A stretch of 64,000 nucleotides of DNA, from contig NZ_CP022315.1 of assembly GCF_002216775.1 (NCBI RefSeq), positions 1,116,001-1,180,000 of the forward strand, read 5' to 3'. Below, one piece after another: positions 28,310 through 38,502 of this stretch. This DNA is from Virgibacillus phasianinus. Its GTDB lineage: Bacteria > Bacillota > Bacilli > Bacillales > Amphibacillaceae. A program made the position numbers and the translations under genes. How positions within the stretch are numbered: position 1 is the stretch's first letter; each line of letters opens with the position of its first letter. The notes under the pieces are model-generated. The model did no database searches and was not told the DNA's origin. It was given only the letters and a program-made list of their open reading frames with translations.

Positions 28310-29176
28310 TTAGCAAGGGCTAGCATGACCAATTATGCGCACCACATAAACCTCATCACAAAATCCTCTGAGACCATTATAGATTCGAATGGCTTTATGC
28401 TGATGTTCGACGAGTCCAACAATCGTAGGTCCGCTGCCGCTCATTAGAACTCCATTTGCACCAGCCTGAATCATTTTTTCTTTAATCCGTAAAACATTGG
28501 GATATAACGAGGTTGTAACGGTTTCTAAAACATTGCCAACCTGATTGCAGAGTTTATGAAAATCTTTCTTCCTGATGGCGTCAAGAACTTTGGGTGTATT
28601 CGGGTGGGATAAATCATCTAATGCTAACCGGTTGAAGATTACTCTTGTGGAGACCCCGATATTGGGCTTGGCTAGGATCGCCCATGAAACAGGGGGTGGT
28701 AATAACTCCTCAATAATTTCCCCCCGCCCTCGTGCGAGTGCAGTAGAACCATATACGCAAAAAGGGACATCTGAACCAATACTTGCTCCCAGATTGGCCA
28801 GTTCAGATAAAGGAATATCTAATTCCCATAATTTCGTTAATCCCCGCAATACAGCAGCAGCATCACTGCTGCCACCGCCGAGTCCCGCAGATACGGGAAT
28901 GTTTTTCTCAATATCTATACGTACACCACGCGTGATATGGTATTTGTCTTTTAGAGCATGAGCCGCTTTAAAGGCTAGGTTGCGTTCATCGTTTGGAACG
29001 TATTGATTATCTGCAGACACATCAATATAATCTGAGTCTAATGATGTTAAAGCAACACGATCAGCCAAATCAACTGTCGTCATCACCATTTCCACATCAT
29101 GATACCCATCTACACGTTTACCAAGCACATCTAACGACAACGTAATCTTCGCTGGCGCATTCTCAAAAAACACCAT
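28310..29176 (-). CDS. ispE: 4-diphosphocytidyl-2-C-methyl-D-erythritol kinase
   Basis: 288-aa GHMP kinase of the MEP isoprenoid pathway. Motifs are [21 protein letters not shown] at the N-terminus, the ATP loop [20 protein letters not shown] around residue 95, and [15 protein letters not shown] near the C-terminus. The ATG at 29176 gives the family start (VFFENAPAK); GGGGTGGTG upstream is an imperfect ribosome site. In B. subtilis sspF and veg lie next to it; here two peptide-binding protein genes intervene. Confidence 0.94.
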   Translation of the reverse strand: MVFFENAPAKITLSLDVLGKRVDGYHDVEMVMTTVDLADRVALTSLDSDYIDVSADNQYVPNDERNLAFKAAHALKDKYHITRGVRIDIEKNIPVSAGLGGGSSDAAAVLRGLTKLWELDIPLSELANLGASIGSDVPFCVYGSTALARGRGEIIEELLPPPVSWAILAKPNIGVSTRVIFNRLALDDLSHPNTPKVLDAIRKKDFHKLCNQVGNVLETVTTSLYPNVLRIKEKMIQAGANGVLMSGSGPTIVGLVEHQHKAIRIYNGLRGFCDEVYVVRIIGHASPC

Positions 29177-29217
29177 ACCAACACCACCCCACAAATCTAA
29201 CCAAATTGTATCATATT

Positions 29218-29372
29218 AGAAAAGCGAAGGCGACTGCTAAGAAGCGGACGCATAAGCAAGAGACCGTAGAACGCACGGGCTTAAGCGTTCGAAGTGTCTA
29301 TTGCTTATGACGGCAGCTTCTAGGAGCCGCAGCTAGACATTAAGAAAAGCGTAGTGGGCTTGTTCAGCAAGC
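29218..29372 (+). repeat. Family B unit (type 1) and half unit (type 3)
   Basis: A full 122-bp type 1 unit (29218-29339) with outer stem AGAAGC/GCTTCT and apical stem AACGC/GCGTT, followed by the opening of a type 3 unit (agaaaagcgtagtgggcttg). It lies between ispE and the first oppA-like gene. Confidence 0.8.
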
Positions 29373-29383
29373 CGAATCCCTAC

Positions 29384-29432
29384 AAATACTATCGAACCAT
29401 ACTAAATACGATCCTCTTCAAATAAAATTCAG
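29384..29432 (+). repeat. Family D tandem repeat, short copy
   Basis: aaatac-like words at 29384, 29404 and 29420 with about 20-nt period, again directly after a half unit of family B, as at 17.5 kb. Confidence 0.45.
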
Positions 29433-29454
29433 TCCGGGTCCCGCCCAATGCAGC

Positions 29455-29486
29455 AAAAAACTCATGACAGTTCACTGTCATGAGTC
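29455..29486 (-). terminator. Terminator of the first oppA-like gene
   Basis: Perfect ACTCATGACAG/CTGTCATGAGT stem followed by TTTTTT on the minus strand. Confidence 0.88.
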
Positions 29487-29498
29487 CTTTAAACATAT

Positions 29499-31160
29499 TT
29501 ATTTCTCTATTGAAGCCCATTTCCATTCATACGTTGGACCAAATGGGTTACTGATTACACCTTTAACATAAGGTTTAATCAATTGTGCACGTGCACTTTG
29601 ATAGATAGGTGCAATTGCAGCGTCATCCATCAGAACTTTTTCTGCTTCTAAAAACGCATTATAGCGTTTGGCAGGATCAGTTACGTAATCAGTTGCACTT
29701 TTCTTCATTAACTTATCGTATTTTTCGTTGGAATATCCCATTTTATTATACTGACTACCTGTGATATACATGTTTAGGAATGTATATGGGTCTAGGTAAT
29801 CAGGTCCCCAGCCATATACTTGCAATTCATAATTCATGTTTTCACTTAAATCTAAACGTTGCTCAAATGGAACTTGCTTTAATTTAATATCTAACCCTTC
29901 AAGATTAGTCTCTAGCTGGTTAGCAAGATATTCATTCATGTTTTTCGCCGATGCGCCATCATCAGCTAAGAATTCAATTTGCACCTTATCTTTCCCAATT
30001 TCCTCCAAACCTTTTTCCCAAAGTTCTTTTGCTTTTTCCGGGTCATATGTGATTAAATCCCCATTTACTTCCCGGAAATCTTCTCCTGATTCAGGCATAG
30101 AAGCAAAGTTTTTAGGAATCAAACCATTTGCCACAATTGAGCCATCGTTTAAAACTTCATCCACTAAGGCTTGTTTATCAAATGCACGGCTAATGGCATT
30201 TCGGATATTTTTGTTAGCTAAAGCATCAGACGCTTCCTCGTTAAATTTGAAATAGAAAACAGATGTTTCTGGTGTAACGGTATAATCTTCGTGCGTTGAA
30301 TACCTGTCTACAAGGTCGGAGGAAAGGCCAGCACGATCCACTTCTCCTTTTTCATATAAGTCTACAGCCACCTGCGGATCCTTAACCACGTCAAAGGTTA
30401 TTTTATCTAAAGAAACTGTGTCCGCATCCCAGTAATCTTCATTTTTTACAAGTTTCCATGATGTAGATGTACTTTTCCAATCCGTTAACTTGAACGGGCC
30501 ATTCGATAATAAGTTTTCAGAACTTGTACCATATTTATCACCTTTGGATTCCACAAACTTTTGATTCAGTGGTAAGAAGGTACCGAACGTCATTAATGAC
30601 TCAAAATATGGAATTGGCTTTTCAAGTGTTACGACTAAGGTAAAATCATCCTTCGCTTTAACACCCAATTTTTCAACAGGCATTTCGCCATTATTGATTG
30701 CGGTTGCATTTTTAATCACACCGTTCATCATATATGGTCCATACTCGGAACCTGTATCTGGATTAATGGCCCTTTGCCATGCATAAACGAAGTCATGTGC
30801 AGTTACCGGGTCCCCATTTGACCAAACTGCATCTTCCCGAAGTGTAAACGTCCATGTCAGGGCATCATCACTTACTTTATGATCAGTTGCAATACCATCA
30901 ACAATTTTGGCATCCTTACCTAAACGATAAAGGCCTTCTGTTGTTGCACCTAAAAATTGAAAACCATATTCGTCAGCGGCAAGTGAAGAATCCATCGATG
31001 GAATAGTATCCCCATTGGTTAAATTTAGTACTTGTTTTTCATCGCTGCTTGTACTGCTTTTGCTTGTGTCTGAGCTTGTATCATCACTCGAACAAGCAAC
31101 CATGAAAACGCTTAACAATAAACCCATTAAAATCAACATTGAAAACTTCGTAAGTTTCAT
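29499..31160 (-). CDS. Oligopeptide ABC transporter substrate-binding lipoprotein (OppA-like), copy 1
   Basis: 553-aa extracytoplasmic binding protein of SBP family 5. An N-terminal signal ends in the lipobox FMVAC (cysteine about 23), so the mature protein is lipid-anchored outside the membrane. Family sequence: LNLTNGDTIPSMDSSLAADEYGFQ, WTFTLREDAVWSNGDPVTAHDFVYAWQRA, VTLEKPIPYFESL. It probably captures oligopeptides. No permease or ATPase genes are adjacent, so it must use a transporter encoded elsewhere. It is a close paralogue of the next gene, of equal length; separate terminators imply separate transcripts. Both are absent here in B. subtilis. Confidence 0.9.
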   Translation of the reverse strand: MKLTKFSMLILMGLLLSVFMVACSSDDTSSDTSKSSTSSDEKQVLNLTNGDTIPSMDSSLAADEYGFQFLGATTEGLYRLGKDAKIVDGIATDHKVSDDALTWTFTLREDAVWSNGDPVTAHDFVYAWQRAINPDTGSEYGPYMMNGVIKNATAINNGEMPVEKLGVKAKDDFTLVVTLEKPIPYFESLMTFGTFLPLNQKFVESKGDKYGTSSENLLSNGPFKLTDWKSTSTSWKLVKNEDYWDADTVSLDKITFDVVKDPQVAVDLYEKGEVDRAGLSSDLVDRYSTHEDYTVTPETSVFYFKFNEEASDALANKNIRNAISRAFDKQALVDEVLNDGSIVANGLIPKNFASMPESGEDFREVNGDLITYDPEKAKELWEKGLEEIGKDKVQIEFLADDGASAKNMNEYLANQLETNLEGLDIKLKQVPFEQRLDLSENMNYELQVYGWGPDYLDPYTFLNMYITGSQYNKMGYSNEKYDKLMKKSATDYVTDPAKRYNAFLEAEKVLMDDAAIAPIYQSARAQLIKPYVKGVISNPFGPTYEWKWASIEK

Positions 31161-31367
31161 GTTTAATTAACTCCCCTTTTTATTGATATTGTAAAATATC
31201 CTGATAGAAAAAATGCGCAATTAAAATTATACAATTTTTAGAACGTTCTTGCAGGTATTTTTTCACTTCTAATATGTAAGCGCCTTCTATAAGTACCTTT
31301 TCACCGTTTAAAATGAATAAAAAGAACCAGTTAACTTTAAAACAAGACGAAAGTCCTAAAATAAATT

Positions 31368-31411
31368 AAAATAAAAGCTGATGACAGCTTTAAGTGGTGT
31401 CATCAGCTTTT
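31368..31411 (-). terminator. Terminator of the second oppA-like gene
   Basis: Perfect 14-bp stem AAAAGCTGATGACA/TGTCATCAGCTTTT followed by a T/A-rich tract on the minus strand. Confidence 0.88.
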
Positions 31412-31418
31412 GCCTGTT

Positions 31419-33080
31419 TTATTTCGCTACAGAGGCCCATTTATATTCGTATTTCGCGCCAAACGGGTTTGGAATGACTCCATCCATTTTAGGCGAAATC
31501 AATTGTGCCCGTGCACTTTGGTAAATTGGAGCAATTGCTGCATCCTCAAACAATAATTTTTCTGCTTCCAGGAATGTCTGGTAGCGTTTTTTCGGTTTTA
31601 ACGCTAACTCATTTGCACTTTTTTCGAGCAATGCATCATATTCTGGGTTTGAATAGCCCATCATATTGTTTCCACTGTCAGTAATCCATAAGTTTAAGAA
31701 TGTGTATGGATCTAGATAGTCTGGTGACCATCCAGAAACTTCAAGTTCATAGTTCATGCTTGAATCCAATTCCAGACGTTGTTCAAAAGGAACTTGTTTC
31801 AATGTGACCTTTAAGCCTTTCAAATTTGTTTCTAATTGGTTTGCAAGATATACGTTCATATTCTTTGCTGATTCGGTATCACCAGCTAATAGTTCAAGTT
31901 CTACTTTATCTTTTCCAATTTCTTCAAGGCCCTTTTTCCAATACTTTTGAGCAGCCTCTACGTCATACGTTACTAAATCTCCGCTGACTTCCCGGAAATC
32001 CTTACCGGATTCAGGCATTTTTGCGAAGTTTTTCGGTATAAGACCATTTGCTACAATGGATCCATTATTTAATATCTCATCCACTAGTGCTTGTTTATTA
32101 AATGCACGACTGATAGCTTTACGAATATTTTCATTCGCTAGTGCTTTTGTTGTTGTTTGATTAAACTTCAGGAAGAATATCCCTGGTTCTGTCGTAACGG
32201 TGTAATCATCATTTGACTTATACTTGTCCACTAAATCAGCTGATAAATCGGCACGATCCAACTGATTCTTTTCATACAAGTCAACCGCAACTTGCGGATC
32301 CTTGATAACGTCATACGATAGTTTTTTCAAGGAAACTGTGTCGGCATCCCAATATTTTTCGTTTTTCTTTAGATTCCACGAGCTTGCGGTACTAGTCCAA
32401 TTCATTAGTTTAAACGGTCCATTAGCAAGCATTGTTTCAGAGCTTGTTGCATATTTATCTCCTTGCTCTTCAACAAACTTTTGGTTTAACGGATAAAATG
32501 TTCCGAATGTAGTTAGCGATTCAAAGTAAGGTATTGGTTTCTCAAGTGTAACCACTAATGTATAATCATCTTTTGCTTTGACACCTAGTTTTTCTACTGG
32601 CATTTTGCCCGCACTTATCGCTGTGGCATTTTTAATAACTCCGCCCATCATGTAAGGACCGTATTCTGATCCGGTATCAGGGTTTACAGCACGGCGCCAC
32701 GCATAAACAAAGTCATGTGCGGTTACAGAGTCCCCGTTTGACCATTTTGCATCTTCACGAAGATTGAATGTCCATGTTAACGCATCATCACTTACTTTAT
32801 GATCTTTTGCTATACCTTCAACAATTTCAGCATCTTCACCTAAACGATAAAGACCTTCCTTGGTTGCATTTAAAAACTGAAATGCATATTCATCTGTTGC
32901 GAGCGATGAGTCCATGGTAGGAATTGTGTCAGCAATTGATAGGTTAAATACCTGTTCACCACTTCCGCCTCCTTCTGAACCTCCAGTTGATTCTTTGCTG
33001 CTATCACTGTACGAACATGCTGCCAATACAGTTACAAGCAATAGACCTGTTAGCAGCAGTGAAAATTTCGAAAATTTCAT
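31419..33080 (-). CDS. Oligopeptide ABC transporter substrate-binding lipoprotein (OppA-like), copy 2
   Basis: 553-aa SBP family 5 lipoprotein, colinear with and very similar to copy 1, pointing to tandem duplication. The signal peptide ends at lipobox VLAAC (cysteine about 22), followed by a Gly/Ser-rich linker. It shares the landmarks DTIPTMDSSLATDEYAFQFLNATKEGLYRLG-like start, WSNGDSVTAHDFVYAWRRA and VTLEKPIPYFESL. The most diverged parts are the linker and the central ligand region, which may mean different peptide preferences (inference). The ATG has GGGGAG upstream. Confidence 0.9.
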   Translation of the reverse strand: MKFSKFSLLLTGLLLVTVLAACSYSDSSKESTGGSEGGGSGEQVFNLSIADTIPTMDSSLATDEYAFQFLNATKEGLYRLGEDAEIVEGIAKDHKVSDDALTWTFNLREDAKWSNGDSVTAHDFVYAWRRAVNPDTGSEYGPYMMGGVIKNATAISAGKMPVEKLGVKAKDDYTLVVTLEKPIPYFESLTTFGTFYPLNQKFVEEQGDKYATSSETMLANGPFKLMNWTSTASSWNLKKNEKYWDADTVSLKKLSYDVIKDPQVAVDLYEKNQLDRADLSADLVDKYKSNDDYTVTTEPGIFFLKFNQTTTKALANENIRKAISRAFNKQALVDEILNNGSIVANGLIPKNFAKMPESGKDFREVSGDLVTYDVEAAQKYWKKGLEEIGKDKVELELLAGDTESAKNMNVYLANQLETNLKGLKVTLKQVPFEQRLELDSSMNYELEVSGWSPDYLDPYTFLNLWITDSGNNMMGYSNPEYDALLEKSANELALKPKKRYQTFLEAEKLLFEDAAIAPIYQSARAQLISPKMDGVIPNPFGAKYEYKWASVAK

Positions 33081-33226
33081 GATGTGGTAACTCCCCTTTT
33101 TTGTAAGTTTTGCTTTTTACCTGCAATTAACAATTATAGTATTTTTCTATCATTTTTTCAGCAATTTTAACATTTTGATTACAAAAATGAGTATAAATAC
33201 CTAGATAAATGTAAAAAAGTTTAAGG

Positions 33227-33257
33227 AAAAGACAAACCCATTAGGGTCTGTCTTTTT
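33227..33257 (-). terminator. Terminator overlapping the sspF stop
   Basis: AAAAGACAGACCC/GGGTTTGTCTTTT stem overlapping the last codons of sspF on the minus strand. Confidence 0.75.
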
Positions 33258-33423
33258 GCTGCATGCCTTGCTCGGCCATTTCAATTGCTCGTTTCACCAT
33301 GTTCCCTGCATCTCTTGCTTTAATACCGCCCCAGCCATCCTGCTGTACGGTGTCGTAAAAGCCTAACTCTTTAGCAATTTCTTCTTTCAATTGATCAGAC
33401 ATCATGCTTCGTCGTCTTCCCAT
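33241..33423 (-). CDS. sspF: Small acid-soluble spore protein, alpha/beta-type related (SspF)
   Basis: 60-aa DNA-binding spore protein: [48 protein letters not shown]... It matches the SspF lineage of alpha/beta SASPs, which begins with MGRRR and contains the conserved ELGF and [17 protein letters not shown] segments. Such proteins coat forespore DNA and give UV and heat resistance; germination protease GPR degrades them. The ATG at 33423 follows AAAGGGG. Veg lies upstream, as in B. subtilis. Confidence 0.93.
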   Translation of the reverse strand: MGRRRSMMSDQLKEEIAKELGFYDTVQQDGWGGIKARDAGNMVKRAIEMAEQGMQQKDRP

Positions 33424-33574
33424 GAAAGAACAACCCCTTTCTACTTGAGCTTCCTTGTTACGACACCATTAGTTTATGTGCTTATTTAAAACATACACCA
33501 GTCATATGTATACAAAAAAGGAAATATTTTATGGAATAGGTTCAAGCAAATAGGAAAAGTATAAAGAAAAGTAT

Positions 33575-33602
33575 TAAAAAAACCCCGGTTCTTAAAACCG
33601 AG
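33575..33602 (-). terminator. Terminator after veg
   Basis: CTCGGTT/AACCGGG stem and seven T on the minus strand. Confidence 0.8.
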
Positions 33603-33647
33603 ATTATCTTGGACATTATAAAAATAGAAGCAGTAAACAGGTGTTTA

Positions 33648-33911
33648 CTACTCCATCATCATAGCTGTAGTTCTGTCGTCTTGGAAGCTTAGTTCAACCG
33701 TTTCTGTTAAAACGTCTGCATAGCTGTATGAAACACGTTCGAATGCGTTTTCGTCTTGATCAAGCTCAACAATGAATACGGAAGGATAGGTTTCTGCAAG
33801 AACTCCGCAACGTTCAATTGTTTTTCTTCTTCCACCGTTGGCTTTCAATTTTAATCGTTTACCAATGTGGCCTTCAAGACCCTGCTTAATTTCTATTAAT
33901 GTCTTAGCCAA
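33648..33911 (-). CDS. veg: Veg protein, biofilm-related regulator
   Basis: 87-aa highly expressed protein of the Veg family ([53 protein letters not shown]...). In B. subtilis Veg stimulates biofilm matrix genes, probably by antagonising SinR. The start is the TTG at 33911, preceded by AGGTGGAG, because the family begins MAKTL; the ORF's upstream ATG would extend it by five unconserved codons. A strong promoter (33934-33963) stands directly upstream. Confidence 0.94.
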   Translation of the reverse strand: MAKTLIEIKQGLEGHIGKRLKLKANGGRRKTIERCGVLAETYPSVFIVELDQDENAFERVSYSYADVLTETVELSFQDDRTTAMMME

Positions 33912-33933
33912 TACACTCCACCTCACTTCATTT

Positions 33934-33963
33934 ATTATAGCACGTGCTTGTATTAGCAGTCAA
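33934..33963 (-). promoter_or_regulatory. Strong sigma-A promoter of veg
   Basis: Minus strand TTGACT (33963-33958), 18-bp spacer, TATAAT (33939-33934). The B. subtilis veg promoter is one of the strongest vegetative promoters. Confidence 0.8.
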
Positions 33964-34171
33964 GTAAAACTTTATATTATAACAATATATCTTTTTTCAT
34001 GTCAACAACTAAATTCACGTTTTGCTGTTATTATTACAAAAAAATGATAAAATATGTATAGAAAATGAAAATAGTTAAATTGATACCCAAAAATTACGTA
34101 TTTTGTGTTACGAATGACAAGTACAGAGAGGCAGACTTTCTGAGGGAACCAGAAAAATCTACCCACTGCTT

Positions 34172-35041
34172 TTACTCATCAGATGAGTCCTCCAAATATG
34201 GCATTCCAGTGCGTAATAATCCACGTGTTTCAATACCACCCATCCCTTTTTCACCAGTCAGTGTATTACGCAGTACATCCCAAACGCTCACCTTTTCCAT
34301 AAAAGGTGTGTATGCTATTTTAGCTGCTATATAGACAGGATCTAAAGCATGGATATTAATGCGGGAAGGTGAACTGGCGTAATTAGCACCGGCACGGATA
34401 AGTGATTCAAAATGAGATTGGCATGCACCGGCAAAGATAATGAGCTGATCTAATTGAGGAACAATCCGTCTTGCCTCTCTGACAGTTTCTACAAAATATT
34501 TAGAATGACGATAAGCACGTAAATCACTTTTTGTTCCTTTATTTCTGGAAAAAGAGTCATGACCAGTGATGACAATGATATCCGGCTGGATTTTTTCTAC
34601 CAGTGCTCCAATTTCCAAAGGCATATCCTTTTCATTTAGATAAACTCCATGTACATGTAAGCCAATTCTTTGATAGAGTTCAATACACTTCCTCAAATAA
34701 TTCTGATCCCCATCAATATGCAATACTTTTGCGGGTAAATGAAAATAGGATGCTTCATGATGATAGCCATCTGTTGCCTGGTAATCCCGCTTTTCTTTCA
34801 TAAATTGGTAATCCTGCCGAAATAAACGGTATGAAAACTCTTCCTGTTCCTTTTCCTTTTTACTCTTTTTAACTAAATCCCTTTCCTCCACAAGAACAAG
34901 ATCACTGAGCGGTGCGTCCACTTCCAGCCGCAGATCCTTTCCATGTAACGTAGCATGGTCCTTGGATATAGAAGAAATACGAAATAGTAAATCATGTTTA
35001 TACGAAATTCGGGAAACGATATCACCTGTAATCAAGTCCAT
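34172..35041 (-). CDS. yabG: Sporulation-specific protease YabG
   Basis: 289-aa mother-cell protease that processes spore coat proteins. Family regions: an N-terminal LITGDIVSRISYKHDLLFRI barrel-like segment, then ILHIDGD-type VLHIDGDQNYLRKC, VITGHDSF and IFAGACQSHFE, where the conserved His and Cys lie. The ATG follows GAGGTGG. A sigma-K promoter is present just upstream, in agreement with the known mother-cell expression. It is transcribed alone; a family B array separates it from rsmA. Confidence 0.93.
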   Translation of the reverse strand: MDLITGDIVSRISYKHDLLFRISSISKDHATLHGKDLRLEVDAPLSDLVLVEERDLVKKSKKEKEQEEFSYRLFRQDYQFMKEKRDYQATDGYHHEASYFHLPAKVLHIDGDQNYLRKCIELYQRIGLHVHGVYLNEKDMPLEIGALVEKIQPDIIVITGHDSFSRNKGTKSDLRAYRHSKYFVETVREARRIVPQLDQLIIFAGACQSHFESLIRAGANYASSPSRINIHALDPVYIAAKIAYTPFMEKVSVWDVLRNTLTGEKGMGGIETRGLLRTGMPYLEDSSDE

Positions 35042-35087
35042 TAAGCCACCTCACAGCCTCCAAGCTTCGAAAGCTTTCCTATACCCA

Positions 35088-35114
35088 TAACCTATGTAAA
35101 AAAACTAGGTATGT
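35088..35114 (-). promoter_or_regulatory. Sigma-K promoter of yabG
   Basis: Minus strand AC (35114-35113), 16-bp spacer, CATAGGTTA (35096-35088), an exact match to the sigma-K pattern AC-N16-CATANNNTA. A family B unit starts four bases further upstream. Confidence 0.7.
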
Positions 35115-35118
35115 GCAT

Positions 35119-35441
35119 AGAAAAGCGAAGGCGACTGGTTAGAAGCGGACGTATAAGCAAGGGACCGTAGAGTGCATGGGGTTCGCACTCGGAGTGTTCA
35201 TTGCTTATGACGGCAGCTTCTAGGAGCCGCAGCTAGACATAGAAAAGCGAAGTGGGCTTGCTCAGCAACGACAAGCATAAGCAAAAGACCGTAGAGCACA
35301 TGGTCTTTTGTGCTCGGAGTGTCTATTGCTTATGTCTCGAGTTGCTAGCCCACGCAGCTAGACAAGAAAAGCGAAGGCGACTGATTAGAAACAGACGCAT
35401 AAGCAAGGGACCGTAGAGTGCATGGGTTTCGCACTCGGTAT
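35119..35441 (+). repeat. Family B array (type 1, type 3, truncated type 1)
   Basis: Type 1 unit 35119-35239 (apical stem GAGTGC/GCACTC). Type 3 unit 35241-35364 (outer stem AGCAAC/GTTGCT, apical stem GAGCAC/GTGCTC). Then a type 1 unit cut at 35441. It fills the gap between yabG and rsmA. Confidence 0.85.
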
Positions 35442-35479
35442 CGGCCAATCAAGGGATCCAATCCTAAATAGAAAATAAT

Positions 35480-35519
35480 AAAAAAGCCATTACCTTCAAT
35501 CCAATGAAAGTAACAGCTT
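35480..35519 (-). terminator. Terminator after rsmA
   Basis: Imperfect stem AGCTGTTACTTTCAT/ATTGAAGGTAATGGCT followed by TTTTT on the minus strand. Confidence 0.75.
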
Positions 35520-35524
35520 GTGTC

Positions 35525-36962
<1,438 letters not shown>

Positions 36963-36985
36963 AATGGATTCCTCTATTCCAATAT

Positions 36986-37020
36986 AAAATGCTCCTACCA
37001 TTTTATCACGGCAGGAGCAT
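36986..37020 (-). terminator. Terminator after the rpfB-like gene
   Basis: ATGCTCCTGCC/GGTAGGAGCAT stem followed by TTTTATA on the minus strand; it lies between the yabE stop and the rnmV start. Confidence 0.8.
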
Positions 37021-37032
37021 GATTATCATATT

Positions 37033-38262
37033 TTAGTCTAAAATTGTAACTTTTACACTACGTCTGCCAAATGCCATCGCAGCACTTTTGTTTGAAAAAT
37101 GTATATCAATGCGATTCCCGTGAATATTTCCACCTGTATCAGCAGCCACATATTCTCCGTATCCCTCAATGTAAACATGTGTACCTAGCGGGATGACACT
37201 AGAGTCTACCGCGATAACATTTGCACCAGGATTTGCATGCAGGTTAATGCCTGTTGTTGTAAATCCTGAACACCCGGAACAGCTTGCCGTATAGGCGCTT
37301 GCAGTCATGTGTAAAACCCGCCCATTTGGTTCTTGTTCTTGCTTTGCTACTGGCTGTTTTTCTAATGCCGTATTACTTTTCGTTGTACTTGCTAATGTAG
37401 CCAAATCTGTCCGTTGTTCAGGCGCCTTAGTACCAATGGCAATTACCTTTGTTTTGCTTTCTTCTTTTATTTCTTCAGCAATTAATTCCCTGCCAACTTC
37501 CTTACCATTTTCCTTGGTTACTTCGTAGGTTTTAACTACTGTTCCATTTTCTCCTTCAGAAATAATCCGCTCCTCACCTTTAGCAAGCGAACTGTCTTCT
37601 TTTCGCTCCGTTTTAAATGCAAGTGGCTCTTTGACAACATCTTCCGCCTTTTTTACTCGAATAATCTTAATCGGTGTATTCGCAGAAACCTGATCGTTCA
37701 GGTCAACGTTCATTCTATCCGGTTTGTTTAATGAAATATGATTAGATTTTAATAATTGCTGTACTGTCCCACCGGTATACCAGAGCTTCTGCTTATTGCC
37801 GCCATCATTCACTGCTACTTGGAATGCTTTGTCAATTGATAAGGTCAAACCTTCCGTTATTTTTTCGTCAGGTTTATGTGATACATCATCATGCGAGGAC
37901 GATAAATGATTTTCCTGTAAAAACTCGCCGATTGTATCAGCAAATGTATAATATTCTTTTTCCTGACCGTTAATTGCAACGGTTACATGTGTTGAGTCTT
38001 TGTATGTAATCTTCATGCCGTCTGTTATTTCCGTATCGCTTGTATGTGAAATTTTATCATGCTGACCAACCACTATACCTACTTCTTTAAGAAGCTCATT
38101 TACCGTATTCGCCTGTGTCTTTACTGTTTCTTTTTCTCCGTCGTTTATCACAGTAACTTCAGCATTTGCAGTTTCCAGTATGAGTAAACTAGAAAAAATA
38201 ACAAGTGCTAAAACACCAATACTTGAAACAACCAGCTTCATTTTAGATGAAATGGTCTTCAT
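37033..38262 (-). CDS. yabE: Cell-wall protein with DUF348, G5 and 3D domains (YabE/RpfB-like)
   Basis: 409-aa exported protein. An N-terminal membrane anchor or signal (LVVSSIGVLALVIFSSLLILETANA) is followed by three DUF348 repeats (about 35-215, e.g. VTVINDGEKETVKTQANTVNELLKEVGI). A G5 domain comes next (about 215-275), then a C-terminal 3D domain (MTASAYTASCSGCSGFTTTG...VAADTGGNIHGNRIDIHF) with the three conserved aspartates. The 3D domain has the MltA-like barrel of lytic transglycosylases and resuscitation factors. In B. subtilis yabE is controlled by sigma-X/M and an antisense RNA; no such antisense promoter was established here. Confidence 0.9.
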   Translation of the reverse strand: MKTISSKMKLVVSSIGVLALVIFSSLLILETANAEVTVINDGEKETVKTQANTVNELLKEVGIVVGQHDKISHTSDTEITDGMKITYKDSTHVTVAINGQEKEYYTFADTIGEFLQENHLSSSHDDVSHKPDEKITEGLTLSIDKAFQVAVNDGGNKQKLWYTGGTVQQLLKSNHISLNKPDRMNVDLNDQVSANTPIKIIRVKKAEDVVKEPLAFKTERKEDSSLAKGEERIISEGENGTVVKTYEVTKENGKEVGRELIAEEIKEESKTKVIAIGTKAPEQRTDLATLASTTKSNTALEKQPVAKQEQEPNGRVLHMTASAYTASCSGCSGFTTTGINLHANPGANVIAVDSSVIPLGTHVYIEGYGEYVAADTGGNIHGNRIDIHFSNKSAAMAFGRRSVKVTILD

Positions 38263-38442
38263 GCTTTTGCCTCCCCCTGTGTCGAGTCGACTATGATTAT
38301 ATAAACAGTTATATTCTAAGTCAAAGTATATAGGGTTACGGTTTCTTTACAATTGGGTTACAAATAATAACCCTGTAATATTTTGTGCTCCAGTTTATCT
38401 ATAATTCCCTTGATGTATAGGATTCCAGTGACTTTCAGTAAT

Positions 38443-38474
38443 TAAAAAAAGACGGGCATCCAGAGCCCGCCTTC
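38443..38474 (-). terminator. Terminator after tatD
   Basis: GGCGGGC/GCCCGTC stem followed by TTTTTTT on the minus strand, 30 nt beyond the tatD stop expected after frame correction. Confidence 0.82.
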
Positions 38475-38502
38475 TAAGGTAAACTAGTTTTATTACAGAT
38501 CC

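Noticed and set aside
33424-33530. Sigma-G promoter for sspF
   Set aside because: A CATAAAC-like -10 is visible, but no matching -35 at 17-18 bp was found, so it was not called.
34065-34334. 89-aa plus-strand frame near the end of yabG
   Set aside because: Most of it is antisense to yabG and it lacks a ribosome site.
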